The notes beneath the pieces were generated by a model, which had not been told where the DNA came from, searched no databases, and saw only the letters and a program-made list of their open reading frames with translations. From assembly GCA_017403985.1 (NCBI GenBank), contig JAFRDE010000031.1, positions 1 to 64,000 of the forward strand: 64,000 nt of DNA. The letters run 5' to 3'. The translations under genes and the position numbers were made by a program. The DNA comes from Ruminococcus sp. (GTDB lineage: Bacteria; Bacillota; Clostridia; Oscillospirales; Acutalibacteraceae). The first letter of the stretch is position 1, and each line of letters begins with the position of its first letter. Below, one piece after another: positions 52,514 through 61,712 of the stretch.

Positions 52514-54535
52514 TTATTTATAGTAGTTCATGTTCACGCCGCGCTGCAGGAAATCACTGTTCATGAAGTACCAGTCGGAGAAATTTCCTCTGCCGTCTCT
52601 GAAGCGGCAATCGCTGTTGGGGCTGACGGACTGATAAAATGCGCTGTAAGATACGGTGTGCTTCGGCTTGACGGAATAGCTCATCATGTTCAGGATGTAC
52701 TTCCGGTTGACGGGCATGAACAGCTCCAGTCCTTCCTCGGTCGCGTAGGAGTAATAGCCTACCGCGAATCCCTTTTCGCACTTCTTGATCTCGCTCTTGA
52801 CTCCCTTTGCGCCCTTTACGCTTACGAGATTGATTTTTCCGTTCTCGTTGTACAGTCCGATATCGTTGTAATCTTTGCAGGTCACTCTGCCGAAATCGGC
52901 GGAATCTCTTAATTCTACCGTCGGCATGAGGATGCCGTGATTGCTGTTATAGTTTGACACATAATAGGTGTCCTGCGCTTCGAGGTGAGCGATGTTGACG
53001 CCGTTGTCGTGGTTCTGGAAGATATCCTTGACATAGAGTCCGAAGGAGATCAGCTCGTTGGGACGGTTCCAGTAGGTCTGTGCGACGACTTCCAGAAGAG
53101 GCTCGATCGCGTCGATGACCTCATCGGTGTTTGCGTCGTTGGGCAGAATGTCTCTGATGGCGTCCTCTGCTAAGTCTCCGAAGCCGGGTACCGAAGATAC
53201 AGCCGAGCTCAGAAGTACCTTGGAGAGAAGACCGTATAATTCTTCTTTTTTGAGAGCGTCGACGTCGTTCATGAGAGTGAGAAGGAAGTCGCTGACGCCT
53301 TGCTGATACTTGCTGCAGTATTCGCTGCGGCTGCCGATGTTCTTTGTCATTTCCTCAAGCAGCAGATATGCCGCGATATTGGCGTCGTAGTTTGCCTTTG
53401 TATTGTCTTCTACAAGGATGGTGCCGTCTTTGATCTGAGAAACGATATCGGCTACGCCTGCCGGAAGGCAAGCAACCAGTTCAGCGACCAGCGGAGCCAT
53501 CTTCTTGAGCGGGGTGCCGTACATCTTGAAATCATCCGCCTTGTATTCGCTGCGGGGTGTGCCGTTCTCTTCATACAGATTCAGGAACACGTCTCTGTTG
53601 TCGGCGTAGTTTTCGGGATCATAGAACTCAGTGGTGATGAACTTATCGGTGCCGAAGCGGGTGAAGCCGTACTCGCTCATTGCGACCTTGGGTACCAGAT
53701 CGTTGGGGTTGACGATGTTATAGATGTTGTTGTACAGCTCGCTGCCGGGCTTTTCGACGGTCTCGGAGTTATAATTCGCGCCCTGAGGTGCTTCAAAGGT
53801 GTAGGCGTAGAGGTCGTCACGGGTGAGGGTAACGTCGCTTGAGAAGATCTCTTCGTTATTCTGGATCTTGTTATCCAGCAGACCTGCCGCGAGGTTGGTG
53901 GTGGCGCCGCCGCGGGAGAAGCCTGCGATCCATACCTTGATTTTGCCGGTGATCCTGTTGGCGGAGATATATTCGTTGATATAGTCGATGGTCTTGTTCG
54001 CTGCGTTGAACCAGCCCTCGTGCATGTAATCCGACTTTGTGCCGTCGCCGAGATAAACGTTGTTGGACCACTCGCGGAAGTAACCTCCGGAACGGATGCC
54101 GACGCCGATTACGGTGTAGTCGTCTACCTGCTTGTTCGCACAGCCAACGCCGATCGAGTCAAAACGCGATCTGGATACATAGTCATCGTTGGTCTCGAAA
54201 TCCTTGAAGCCGATGGATCCGAAGAAGCCGTATAATCTTTCCGGCTGTGAGAGGTACCAGTTGCTGTCATCCAGGCTGTCGGGATTATCCAGCGGAACCG
54301 AGAAGTTGGTCATGATGCAGGACAGGGTCGCCAGATGCGGATCGTATTCTGTTGACGAATGTCTGAAATAATCGTCGGAATAATAGATGGTGTTGCCGTT
54401 ATACTTTACTGATGTTACATTGTCGATCTCGGCGGCGGAGGCGCTTGTCACGGCGGCGGCGCCGACGGAGAAGACGGTGACTGCGGAGAGGATACCCGCG
54501 ATGATTCTGGTCTTGATTCTGCTGAACTTTTTCAT
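52514..54535 (-). CDS. Secreted lipase-like alpha/beta hydrolase
   Basis: 673 aa from the ATG at 54535, which has AAAGGAG 7 nt upstream and begins the signal peptide (MKKFSRIKTRIIAGILSAV...SASA). A second in-frame start 26 codons earlier (54613) also has AAAGGAG, so a longer form is possible. The nucleophile elbow AGFSRGGATTN resembles class 3 lipases; the following Asp/His are probably in NPNDLVPK and later. The C-terminal third (about 430-673) has no recognised domain. No dockerin or anchor signal, so it is probably released. Substrate unknown. Confidence 0.85.
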   Translation of the reverse strand: MKKFSRIKTRIIAGILSAVTVFSVGAAAVTSASAAEIDNVTSVKYNGNTIYYSDDYFRHSSTEYDPHLATLSCIMTNFSVPLDNPDSLDDSNWYLSQPERLYGFFGSIGFKDFETNDDYVSRSRFDSIGVGCANKQVDDYTVIGVGIRSGGYFREWSNNVYLGDGTKSDYMHEGWFNAANKTIDYINEYISANRITGKIKVWIAGFSRGGATTNLAAGLLDNKIQNNEEIFSSDVTLTRDDLYAYTFEAPQGANYNSETVEKPGSELYNNIYNIVNPNDLVPKVAMSEYGFTRFGTDKFITTEFYDPENYADNRDVFLNLYEENGTPRSEYKADDFKMYGTPLKKMAPLVAELVACLPAGVADIVSQIKDGTILVEDNTKANYDANIAAYLLLEEMTKNIGSRSEYCSKYQQGVSDFLLTLMNDVDALKKEELYGLLSKVLLSSAVSSVPGFGDLAEDAIRDILPNDANTDEVIDAIEPLLEVVAQTYWNRPNELISFGLYVKDIFQNHDNGVNIAHLEAQDTYYVSNYNSNHGILMPTVELRDSADFGRVTCKDYNDIGLYNENGKINLVSVKGAKGVKSEIKKCEKGFAVGYYSYATEEGLELFMPVNRKYILNMMSYSVKPKHTVSYSAFYQSVSPNSDCRFRDGRGNFSDWYFMNSDFLQRGVNMNYYK

Positions 54536-54770
54536 TGTTTTCACTCCTTTTGTTGTTTTATTTATATTAGTGTTCGTGTTGACTGTTTTGAATGCTTTGA
54601 ATAAGTTTTTCATTGTTGTTTCTCCTTTCGGTTTGCGTTGTTTCCTGTCCAGCCTCGTTGCTCTGCGCTGATCCTCGTATAACTCCTACTCGTCTGATCT
54701 GTTTCGTCGCCTTCTGCGACTTTACAGCTCAGTCCTCGTCCGTCGTTATCCGAGGGCTTCGAGCCTCGGC

Positions 54771-54826
54771 TTTTCTCTTTGACTGTGACTAAAGTATATC
54801 AGGTCGATGTTGACAACTTCTTTACA
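54771..54826 (-). promoter_or_regulatory. Promoter-like repeat, copy 1
   Basis: On the minus strand GTTGTCAACATCGACCTGATATACTTTAGTCACAG, with a TATACT -10-like box. A diverged copy occurs 144 bp upstream. No good -35 at normal spacing, which suggests an activator. It lies in the 236-bp stretch before the lipase start (54536-54770, otherwise without genes). Confidence 0.5.
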
Positions 54827-54914
54827 GATCTTTACGTTTTTCAAATTTTTTTATAATTTTTTGATCTGCTTGGATTTTTGCTGTCCGGCTTGGCTGCTTT
54901 GTGCTGCGCCGTGG

Positions 54915-54971
54915 TTTTTCTCTCTGACTGTGGCTACAGTATATCAGACCGATCTTGACAGAAGTTTTACA
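54915..54971 (-). promoter_or_regulatory. Promoter-like repeat, copy 2
   Basis: Same element: TTCTGTCAAGATCGGTCTGATATACTGTAGCCACAG. The flanking CTGTCC..GCTG..CTGCGC-like sequence is also duplicated, so the event copied more than the core. Confidence 0.5.
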
Positions 54972-54999
54972 AATATCGGGCAATTTATATTTTTTTTGA

Positions 55000-55040
55000 A
55001 AAAACTAAGCCGCAGACATCGCGAAAATGTCTGCGGCTTA
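55000..55040 (-). terminator. Terminator of the Abi-WYL operon
   Basis: 14-bp perfect stem (55006-55019 with 55027-55040), loop of 7, then a T-run on the minus strand. Confidence 0.85.
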
Positions 55041-55151
55041 TAGAATGTAGAAGACCTATTATAAAACTCAGTCAATGTTAAAACGAACTGATGAAATGGA
55101 TGGGGGCATTTTTTGCAGGTATGATCAAGCAGGGGAGAAAGGACGACGCGG

Positions 55152-56213
55152 TCAGTCCTGAAAGCTCACGAGCGATTCCTGCAGATCGACTGCGATTTTA
55201 TCGCGCAGTTCCTTCGGCGAGATCACCGAGATATGCGGCAGCGATCGTTTGACGAACTGTTCCATCGCGGCCGTGTTGACGTTAACGGTGGCGGTGACGC
55301 TGTCGTCGGTCTCGTCCTCAAAGATGATATTGGTGCCGAAAAGATCGAAAACGCTGTTGAGCAGAAATTTTTTGATGCGGAACTTGACGCGTTCCGATTC
55401 GCCGGAGAACATATAGATATGCTTTTCCATATACTCTTTCAGATCCAGCGAACGACTGCCCGATTGCGCTTCTTTCAGCTCGCGGAAGGGCTTGCGGGGA
55501 TCGTCGGTCAGCATGATGTCGGTGATGCGGTCGACGCGGTAGTTGGAAAGGATATCATACTTATCGTTGTTGCAGATCAGATAATAATACCCGTCCTTTG
55601 CGGCGAGGTGATAGGGGTTGATGCGGTATTCGCGTATCTCTCCGGTTTCGTCTCTGCGCCGATGGAGCTTTTTATCGGTATGGTATTCCAGATAGCGGAA
55701 GGTGACCTGTTTGCGCGTTTCGATCGCCTCGTCCAGTATCTCGATGTTGTAAAAGAGCTGGGGATTAGCGACCTTCGCGCTGTCGGAGATACGGGAGATA
55801 TGGCTGACATGGGCTTTGAAGTATCGGCTCGACAGAGAGGACAGCTTTTCGATCAGCTGATCGCCCTGCCGGGGGCTGATGCTGTTCGAAAACAGGATAC
55901 TGTCTATCAGCAGGAGCAGTTCGCTGTCGGTGATGTCGCGCTCCAGATAGATATTGGTCATGATGGTGTTGGTGATCTCTTCACCGTCTTTAGTGACGCT
56001 TTTGCGCTCGATCTCATCATAGTACAGATCGTAGCCGAACTCCAGCAGACAGCTCAGGTTGTTTTTGATCGCCTTTGTGCCGGCTTCCATCCCGTACTCG
56101 GAGTAGAGCAGATCCTGTATCTCTTTCTGCGTCAGGGTATGATCGGGATCGGTGTGCTTTTGCAGGATATGAAGGATATCCAGCAGCAGGAGCTTTTTAG
56201 ATTGCATTTGCAT
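55152..56213 (-). CDS. WYL-domain transcriptional regulator
   Basis: 353 aa, ATG with GAGGTAA. N-terminal winged helix-turn-helix (1-80; LTQKEIQDLLYSEYGMEAG), a linker domain (95-150), and the WYL domain (about 165-240) in which the signature reads YYYLICNN with the downstream YRVDRI block, then a C-terminal WCX-like domain. WYL proteins often sense nucleotides or control defence genes, and RspWYL1 of Ruminococcus stimulates Cas13d. This one is 9 bp downstream of an Abi gene in the same operon, so it is probably the regulator of that gene. Confidence 0.9.
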   Translation of the reverse strand: MQMQSKKLLLLDILHILQKHTDPDHTLTQKEIQDLLYSEYGMEAGTKAIKNNLSCLLEFGYDLYYDEIERKSVTKDGEEITNTIMTNIYLERDITDSELLLLIDSILFSNSISPRQGDQLIEKLSSLSSRYFKAHVSHISRISDSAKVANPQLFYNIEILDEAIETRKQVTFRYLEYHTDKKLHRRRDETGEIREYRINPYHLAAKDGYYYLICNNDKYDILSNYRVDRITDIMLTDDPRKPFRELKEAQSGSRSLDLKEYMEKHIYMFSGESERVKFRIKKFLLNSVFDLFGTNIIFEDETDDSVTATVNVNTAAMEQFVKRSLPHISVISPKELRDKIAVDLQESLVSFQD

Positions 56214-56222
56214 GGCGTTACC

Positions 56223-57152
56223 TCAAAAGGAAAAGTTGTTTTCTTTCAGATGATCGATCAGCTTGGTGATAAACTCGTAGTTTGACGCCAGAAAGGAGCT
56301 GCATTTGAAATAATCGCGATGATATACAAATCGGTCGTGGAGCTTGTCCGATATTGCCGACAGGGTGAAGCCCCGCATCTTCGACAGCGCTTCGTCGTCG
56401 GTCAGCATACAAAAGAGGTAGATCATGGAGACGAAGTCGTGCATGGTGCGGCAGTACATCTTCTTGTCGAGCACCTTTGTCGAGTAGAGCCCGAGATCAT
56501 CTACGGCGTCGTATACCGCTTCATTGACTTTTTCCAGATCCTCATCTTTCAGCGTGCTGAGCAAACAGGCGTTATGTGCGGCGGCGTTGCGCAGATAGCG
56601 CAGGCTTTGCGTACAGAGCTCGACGGTTCTCAGCTGATTGCCCGGATCGCCCTTTAGCGTATAGTAGGTGTAGTACAGCTCCATGAACTCTCTTAGCTGG
56701 AGCAGCTCCGTCAGGTTCCATACGGACATATTGTCGGGATCGTCGGGCGTGATGCCTTCGACGGCGGAGTTGCGCGCGTTCTTTTTGAGCCCGTCCTTGA
56801 TATCGGCGTGGTGTTTGAAAAAGACGCTTACGATTTGATAGCCGTCCTCCGTATCGTCGTACATGACGTCGCGTATCAGCTTGACCTTCAGCAGATGCTC
56901 GATATCCAGCGCCATGCTGATGATGGTTTTGCGGAAGTGATAATCCAGCGTGGAGAGCTCCCTGAGATAGGCGAAGTCGATATTGCCGCTGTCAAAGGCT
57001 TTCAGATAGGATTTGAGCTTGAAGTAGTAGGTGTTGTATTCCAGAAAGGTCCTTGCCTGCGCCTCGGACATGATCTCAAAGCGGACTCCCTTCTTTTTCA
57101 GGTCGTCGATCTGCTGATTCAGCGACAGCTTTTTATCTTTATCGTTCCCCAT
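56223..57152 (-). CDS. Abi family (Abi_2) HEPN protein
   Basis: 309 aa, GGGAGG ribosome site. Abi_2 family (PF07751): the N-terminal LSLNQQIDDLKKKGVRF block, ALDIEHLLKVKLI near residue 81, and an RNase-type HEPN motif LRNAAAHN with Arg188 and His193 (R-x4-H). The family includes abortive infection proteins that cut RNA after phage attack, and its fold is related to Cas13 HEPN domains. Full length. Coupled to the WYL regulator downstream and divergent from a broken McrB-like gene. Confidence 0.9.
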   Translation of the reverse strand: MGNDKDKKLSLNQQIDDLKKKGVRFEIMSEAQARTFLEYNTYYFKLKSYLKAFDSGNIDFAYLRELSTLDYHFRKTIISMALDIEHLLKVKLIRDVMYDDTEDGYQIVSVFFKHHADIKDGLKKNARNSAVEGITPDDPDNMSVWNLTELLQLREFMELYYTYYTLKGDPGNQLRTVELCTQSLRYLRNAAAHNACLLSTLKDEDLEKVNEAVYDAVDDLGLYSTKVLDKKMYCRTMHDFVSMIYLFCMLTDDEALSKMRGFTLSAISDKLHDRFVYHRDYFKCSSFLASNYEFITKLIDHLKENNFSF

Positions 57153-57303
57153 AAGAGCCTCCCGTTACCTTACTGATTCAGGTTTATTATAACACTCAGA
57201 GATGCAAACCGCAAGATTGCGGAGAAATCAATTTTCTTGGTGACAAATGTGTTGATGCGTGAAATAATCGATTTGGAATTTTTTGAAAGGAAGGAAAAGA
57301 AAT

Positions 57304-58002
57304 ATGAGTGAATATGCTAAGAATACGATACTGTACGGACCTCCCGGCACGGGCAAAACTTTTAATATCATAAAGCGCGCCGTCGATATCTGCCTCGGCG
57401 GCAAACCTGAGAATGATCAAGAATACAATAAAATATATGAGGAGCTGGTGAATGACGGCAGGATACAGTTCATCACCTTTCACCAGTCCTATGGCTACGA
57501 GGATTTCATCGAGGGCATCAGACCCGTCATGGACGGTAAAGCCGGCGAGCTGAGATATGAGGTCAGGGACGGAGTTTTCAAGGCGTTCTGTCGAACTGCA
57601 GAGAAAGCACTGGAGGAATGTGTGCAGAATCATTCTGAGTACCAGTTCTCGATAGAAGAAGGTCATGATGTACGGCTGATGGATGTGGGAATTGGTGTAT
57701 GGGAGAAAGGATCCTCAGACATCATCAATCATTGGGAAAAAAATAACGTGATCAGTATCCGCAGCACTGACTATAATAAGAAAAAATTTATGGATTTCAA
57801 AACAGGAGATTATATCATTGTAAGAAATTCCAAAGAGAATGAGAATAGAAAAATGGCTGTCGGAATCGCAAGAATCAGTGATAATAATTTCACGGATAGC
57901 AAGGATGAAAAATTCAACGGGTTTATTGAAAGAAAAGTAGAGTGGTTGTATCTTGATGAGTCTAATCCGTTGGACATCGAAGCCAACCGCTTGTTCCCTT
58001 AA
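57304..58002 (+). CDS. Truncated McrB-like AAA ATPase with modified-base-reader-like domain
   Basis: 232 aa from the ATG at 57304 (AAGGAAGG upstream). The start is McrB-like: Walker A YGPPGTGKT (residues 11-19), QFITFHQSYGYEDFIEGI (near 58) and YEVRDGVFKAFC. Then a PUA/EVE-like insertion (about 110-220; GDYIIVRNSKEN..). The protein stops there: no Walker B or sensor motifs follow, in any frame before the next gene. McrB normally continues about 250 residues more. So it is a remnant or a stand-alone form missing the motor half. It has no McrC partner here. Confidence 0.75.
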   Translation: MSEYAKNTILYGPPGTGKTFNIIKRAVDICLGGKPENDQEYNKIYEELVNDGRIQFITFHQSYGYEDFIEGIRPVMDGKAGELRYEVRDGVFKAFCRTAEKALEECVQNHSEYQFSIEEGHDVRLMDVGIGVWEKGSSDIINHWEKNNVISIRSTDYNKKKFMDFKTGDYIIVRNSKENENRKMAVGIARISDNNFTDSKDEKFNGFIERKVEWLYLDESNPLDIEANRLFP

Positions 58003-58112
58003 TTCCAAAAAATAAAACGGTTTGCGATCTCTGCGATTTCCGCGGATATTGCGGGAAAGAATAATAACGGATTTCTGAAAGAGGCAGCCCGCGCGGGCTG
58101 CCTCTTCGGCTG

Positions 58113-59369
58113 TTATACGGCGATCTGGGTCGCGAAGCCGGGATCAGGGTTGGAGACCTCTTCGATACCGAGCATTTCGTTCGAGTAGGTGGGAGGTATC
58201 TTTTTGACGGAACGGGCGGATCTGCCGCGCTCCAGCAGATACGCCGCCTGCAGCGGCATGCTCAGGACGGTAAAGGGGCTGACGTTAGCCCGGTTGGCGA
58301 TGTATTCCGCGGTGGTCATATCCTGACCGCCGAGATAGAGGATGTGGTCGCAGTTGTTGATGATGGTGTCTGACTTGGCTCTGCCGTACATATCGACCAG
58401 CTGAGTCAGGCTCTGCAGGATGAGCGTAGCGGAGATCTCGCGGGAACGGATCACGGAAAGGGTCTTGTCAAAATCGGGGATCTTGAAGTTGGTGCTGAAG
58501 TCGTCGAGGATGATCCTGACGGGAACCTTCAGCCGGTCGCCCGGAGAATTGTCCGCTTGACGGCACAGCTCCTGAAAGAGCTGGGTGTACATCAGACCGA
58601 TGACGCGGTCAAACGCCCTGTCGACGTCGCTGATGTTGAGGAAGAGTACGGACTTTTCCTCCCCGAGATCGGAAAAGCGGAAGGAGGATTTGCCGCAGAA
58701 GACCCGATGCGCTTCTCTGACGTCGAACAGCTCCAGCGCTTCCGTCAGGAACTGGCGGATGCAGTTCCAGGTTCTTTCCGCCTGAACCACGCCGTTCATC
58801 ATCTCGTAGCGGCGGTAGGCGAGAGAATCGGGATTCTTGCCGTAAAGCGCGGTGAAGAGCTTTCGCCCTTTCATGCCTTCAAAGTTATTGAAAATCTTGA
58901 TCACCGAGATCAAGTTTTGCTCCTCCTCGGGACACGCCTCCAGTACATAGGCGATCAGGGCGGTGAGCAGCGTCTGCGCCGCCATTTCCCAGAACGGCTC
59001 TTCGGAGCTCATAGCGGGGACGATGCTTTTCGCGACGGAGGTGACGTCCTGCTCGGAGATCCTTCCGTCACGGTCCCGGCGGATATAGTCGAGCGGGTTG
59101 TAGGCGTCGCTCCGTCTGAGGTCGATGAAGTCGATACAGTGGATCTTGTAGCCCTTTTTCTTCAGGTAATCCTGCGTTTTGCGCTTGAGGTTGCCCTTGG
59201 TATCCGCGACGATGCAGGAGCCGTTCATGCGCAGTAGGTTGGGCAGTACGTATCCGGTCGTCTTGCCGGCGCCGGTCGGACCGATGATCATATCATTGTT
59301 GTTGAGGTGTGTGGCGCGGGTATTGTTGGATACCTCTTCGCCGATCGCGAATATTCTGTTATTGTTCAA
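58113..59369 (-). CDS. TraG/VirD4-like conjugation coupling ATPase, short form
   Basis: 418 aa, TTG start 7 bp after AAAGGAAG. Walker A IGPTGAGKTTGYV (residues 29-37), AYNPLDYI near 90 and Walker B VRIILDDF (Asp-Asp in place of Asp-Glu), with the typical LILQSLTQLVDMYG block. The N-terminal membrane helices of full VirD4/TraG proteins are missing, so it may be soluble or a remnant of an integrative element. No relaxase, other T4SS gene or recombinase is seen beside it. Confidence 0.87.
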   Translation of the reverse strand: MNNNRIFAIGEEVSNNTRATHLNNNDMIIGPTGAGKTTGYVLPNLLRMNGSCIVADTKGNLKRKTQDYLKKKGYKIHCIDFIDLRRSDAYNPLDYIRRDRDGRISEQDVTSVAKSIVPAMSSEEPFWEMAAQTLLTALIAYVLEACPEEEQNLISVIKIFNNFEGMKGRKLFTALYGKNPDSLAYRRYEMMNGVVQAERTWNCIRQFLTEALELFDVREAHRVFCGKSSFRFSDLGEEKSVLFLNISDVDRAFDRVIGLMYTQLFQELCRQADNSPGDRLKVPVRIILDDFSTNFKIPDFDKTLSVIRSREISATLILQSLTQLVDMYGRAKSDTIINNCDHILYLGGQDMTTAEYIANRANVSPFTVLSMPLQAAYLLERGRSARSVKKIPPTYSNEMLGIEEVSNPDPGFATQIAV

Positions 59370-59425
59370 TACGATACTTCCTTTCTGAAGATATTGAATT
59401 TTTGACGGACAAAGCGGAGGGCGGA

Positions 59426-60031
59426 TCAGCCCGGCGAAACGACGCCGGTCGCCAGCCCCAGCTTGATCGCCTCCTCCGATGTGAGGTAGGTGTCACAGCG
59501 CGTTTTGCTCAGGACTTCCTCCATGCTCTGCCCCGAACGCTCGCTGATGATATCCGCCAGGGTCCGGCGCGTTTCCTTGAGACTGTCAAGAAACAGCTCT
59601 ATCTCATCGGGCTTCATACCCGAAAAGTCCGCGGAGCGGTAGCTCGGATCGTGGATCATCAGCTGGGAGTGGGGGAACATCTCGCGCTTATCTCCGGCGA
59701 GAAAGAGGATGGACGCCATAGAGGCTGCCGTGCCCGTACAGACGGTGCGGATAGGGGAGCGCATCATCCGCATGTAGTCATAGACGGTCAGTCCTGAGTA
59801 GACCTCGCCGCCGGAGCTGTTGATGAACAGCGTGATCTCCTTCTCCGGATCCTTTTGCTCGAGGTACATCAGCTGCTTTAACAGCTCGTTCATCGTGACG
59901 GGATTGATGGGACATGTCAGCCAGAGCTTTCGGTCCTCCATCATCAGATCCTCGATATTAAAGGGCGTGGTGCCCTTGACGGTTTCTACCAGCGCGTGAG
60001 CGTGGTTTAAGTAATTGTAATCGTTTGACAT
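59426..60031 (-). CDS. ClpP-like serine protease
   Basis: 201 aa from the ATG at 60031 (AAAGGAG upstream; an earlier start is in frame but lacks one). ClpP fold with full triad: Ser104 (GTAASMAS), His127 (LMIHDPS), Asp180 (RCDTYLTSEEA). The INSSGGEVYSGL substrate strand is present. The sequence is diverged and has no ClpX/ClpA neighbour, unlike housekeeping ClpP. Paired with the TraG-like gene (56 bp apart), it likely belongs to a mobile element, where ClpP-like proteases also occur in phage prohead or defence roles. Confidence 0.88.
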   Translation of the reverse strand: MSNDYNYLNHAHALVETVKGTTPFNIEDLMMEDRKLWLTCPINPVTMNELLKQLMYLEQKDPEKEITLFINSSGGEVYSGLTVYDYMRMMRSPIRTVCTGTAASMASILFLAGDKREMFPHSQLMIHDPSYRSADFSGMKPDEIELFLDSLKETRRTLADIISERSGQSMEEVLSKTRCDTYLTSEEAIKLGLATGVVSPG

Positions 60032-60232
60032 AGGCGTCTCCTTTCCTGGGGTGACAGTAGTAATCTGAACCTGCTGAAAATGGCAGTATTCCGGCAATTT
60101 TCAGCTTATCGATCTTGGCAGGTGTCAGCCTGCCTGCGCTCTCTGCACCGAAACTTGCTCGAAATCCTACTCATTTTCAGTCCTTCGGAGTTTTGACTGA
60201 GGAGATTTTTGTCTGACCGCGACAAAACCACA

Positions 60233-60252
60233 GCGAACCCTGACGGGTTCGC
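60233..60252 (-). terminator. Hairpin downstream of the orphan gene
   Basis: 8-bp perfect stem GCGAACCC / GGGTTCGC, loop TGAC (GTCA on the minus strand), followed on that strand by TGTGGTTTTG. Stretch 60032-60320 otherwise shows no gene. Confidence 0.55.
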
Positions 60253-60320
60253 GAGGATTTTAACAAAGGGCAGGCGGAAATATGCCCGTCAAAACCATGG
60301 TTCGGATTATTACGGTCACC

Positions 60321-61241
60321 CTAATCGTAATCAGCCAGATCGATGGCTGTTCTGTCAGCGTCTTCGATCGTTTGGCGGATGGTTTCTAAACTTTGCCCCT
60401 GTGCGTCGGCATACAGGGCGAAGGGTGTGACGATCAGATCATAAACGATTTCCATGACGTGGTATTCGGGCTTGTCTTTCATGCGGAAAGCGCTTCTTTT
60501 CGTTTCGTATTCATCCTCCTCATCATATTTGTCGGCGTACTCGGCACACTCGCTCTCCCAGTCGACCTGCACCTTACCGATACAGTATTGCAGCACGGTA
60601 CCGATGCATCGGTACATGACTGCGCTTTCCCAGTCGCGTTCCCTCCCGCGGAAGAAGCAGGGATTATTGAGGAGTAGATCGTTTGTTTGGCTGAGCTTGT
60701 AAGGATAATCGGTGGGAAGAGCGTCGTCATGCTTCAGAAGCTGACGGATGTAAACAAAAGGATCCGTGTACAGAAACTGGCGGAGGCAGAAGGCGGTATT
60801 GCCGTCTTCATAATAATGGGGACGGTTGTAAGACAGCGTTTGGCTCTCCTGCTGAAAGCGGAGCCGGTTAACGATCCTTACGACGTCTTCCATGGCGTCG
60901 CACCGGTCGAACCTTTCGTCTTTTGCAGTGTCGCGGATCAGCAGCATCAGATCGGCGAAAGTGATCTGATCTGCCGCCGCTTCGCTGATACCGAGGCAGC
61001 GAAAGACAGGGGGCAGGTTTGTTTCGCCTATTGCGGTACAGCCGCGCTTGAAAACCTCTTTTGCCGGGGCGTTCGCCAGTCCGGTAAAAACAGCCTTGAT
61101 CAGATGCGGGCTGCGTACAACAACGCTCCGTGCTTCACGGAACTTTTCCCGGATCGGAACGCGGGGATCGGTCATGACGTCGTCGCACAGCGGAGAGACG
61201 TGCGCGTCGTTCATGATCGCTTCATTTTTTGTTGATTTCAT
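60321..61241 (-). CDS. Hypothetical protein, accessory region
   Basis: 306 aa, ATG with AAAGGAG 7 nt upstream. Soluble, largely helical and acidic, with scattered Cys and an acidic DEEDEYE run near 250. Nothing in it matches a domain I know. The high-quality ribosome site and codon use argue for a real gene. Placed next to the ClpP-like and TraG-like genes in the same direction, so it may be a further part of that module. Confidence 0.75.
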   Translation of the reverse strand: MKSTKNEAIMNDAHVSPLCDDVMTDPRVPIREKFREARSVVVRSPHLIKAVFTGLANAPAKEVFKRGCTAIGETNLPPVFRCLGISEAAADQITFADLMLLIRDTAKDERFDRCDAMEDVVRIVNRLRFQQESQTLSYNRPHYYEDGNTAFCLRQFLYTDPFVYIRQLLKHDDALPTDYPYKLSQTNDLLLNNPCFFRGRERDWESAVMYRCIGTVLQYCIGKVQVDWESECAEYADKYDEEDEYETKRSAFRMKDKPEYHVMEIVYDLIVTPFALYADAQGQSLETIRQTIEDADRTAIDLADYD

Positions 61242-61712
61242 ATCGTTCTCCTTTCTGCGGTTTGCATCGGTATATCAGATGGTCGGGTTGCGATCGGGTT
61301 GTGATCGGGTTGTGATAATCTCCCTAAATGGGGATAAAAAAACACATACTTACCCTCTCATACTGATATCCAATAAAAAATTCTTATAGATAAATAGTAT
61401 AATACTTGGTCTAAGTACGTGTTAATAAAACATCTGAAAGCCGATTATCCTGTCCGGAATGAGCTTTCGGTTTTCAGAATCATTATTATTCTTATGGTGA
61501 ACCTCCTGTTCGTCTTTGAGCGTCTTCTTTCTTCGGTGCATATCATGCGGGTGTGCTGATCATTCGTTCTGAAACATTCTTATACGGTTATGAAGATGGG
61601 TCGGAAACGGTTCAATTCCCTGATATAATTGTTTTCCTCCTTTCAGGTTGAAAATGATTGATCATTCGTGCCGTGCCCGGTTGGACGGACCGGCTCTTTT
61701 GCAAGTTTATCT
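61242..61712. other. Gene-poor A/T-richer stretch
   Basis: No open frame with a convincing start. The minus strand shows two Shine-Dalgarno-like GGAGG sites (about 61502 and 61630) that lead to no reading frame, so they may be relics of lost genes. The DNA composition is lower in G/C than the rest of the window. Confidence 0.4.

Noticed and set aside
45039-55040. The two terminators at 45039 and 55006 share the GCAGAC..GTCTGC core, suggesting a mobile hairpin
   Set aside because: The shared core is short and such GC-rich stems recur by chance; I saw no flanking similarity.
60209-60430. 73-aa plus-strand frame
   Set aside because: It overlaps the end of the orphan minus-strand gene and contains a hairpin; no ribosome site.
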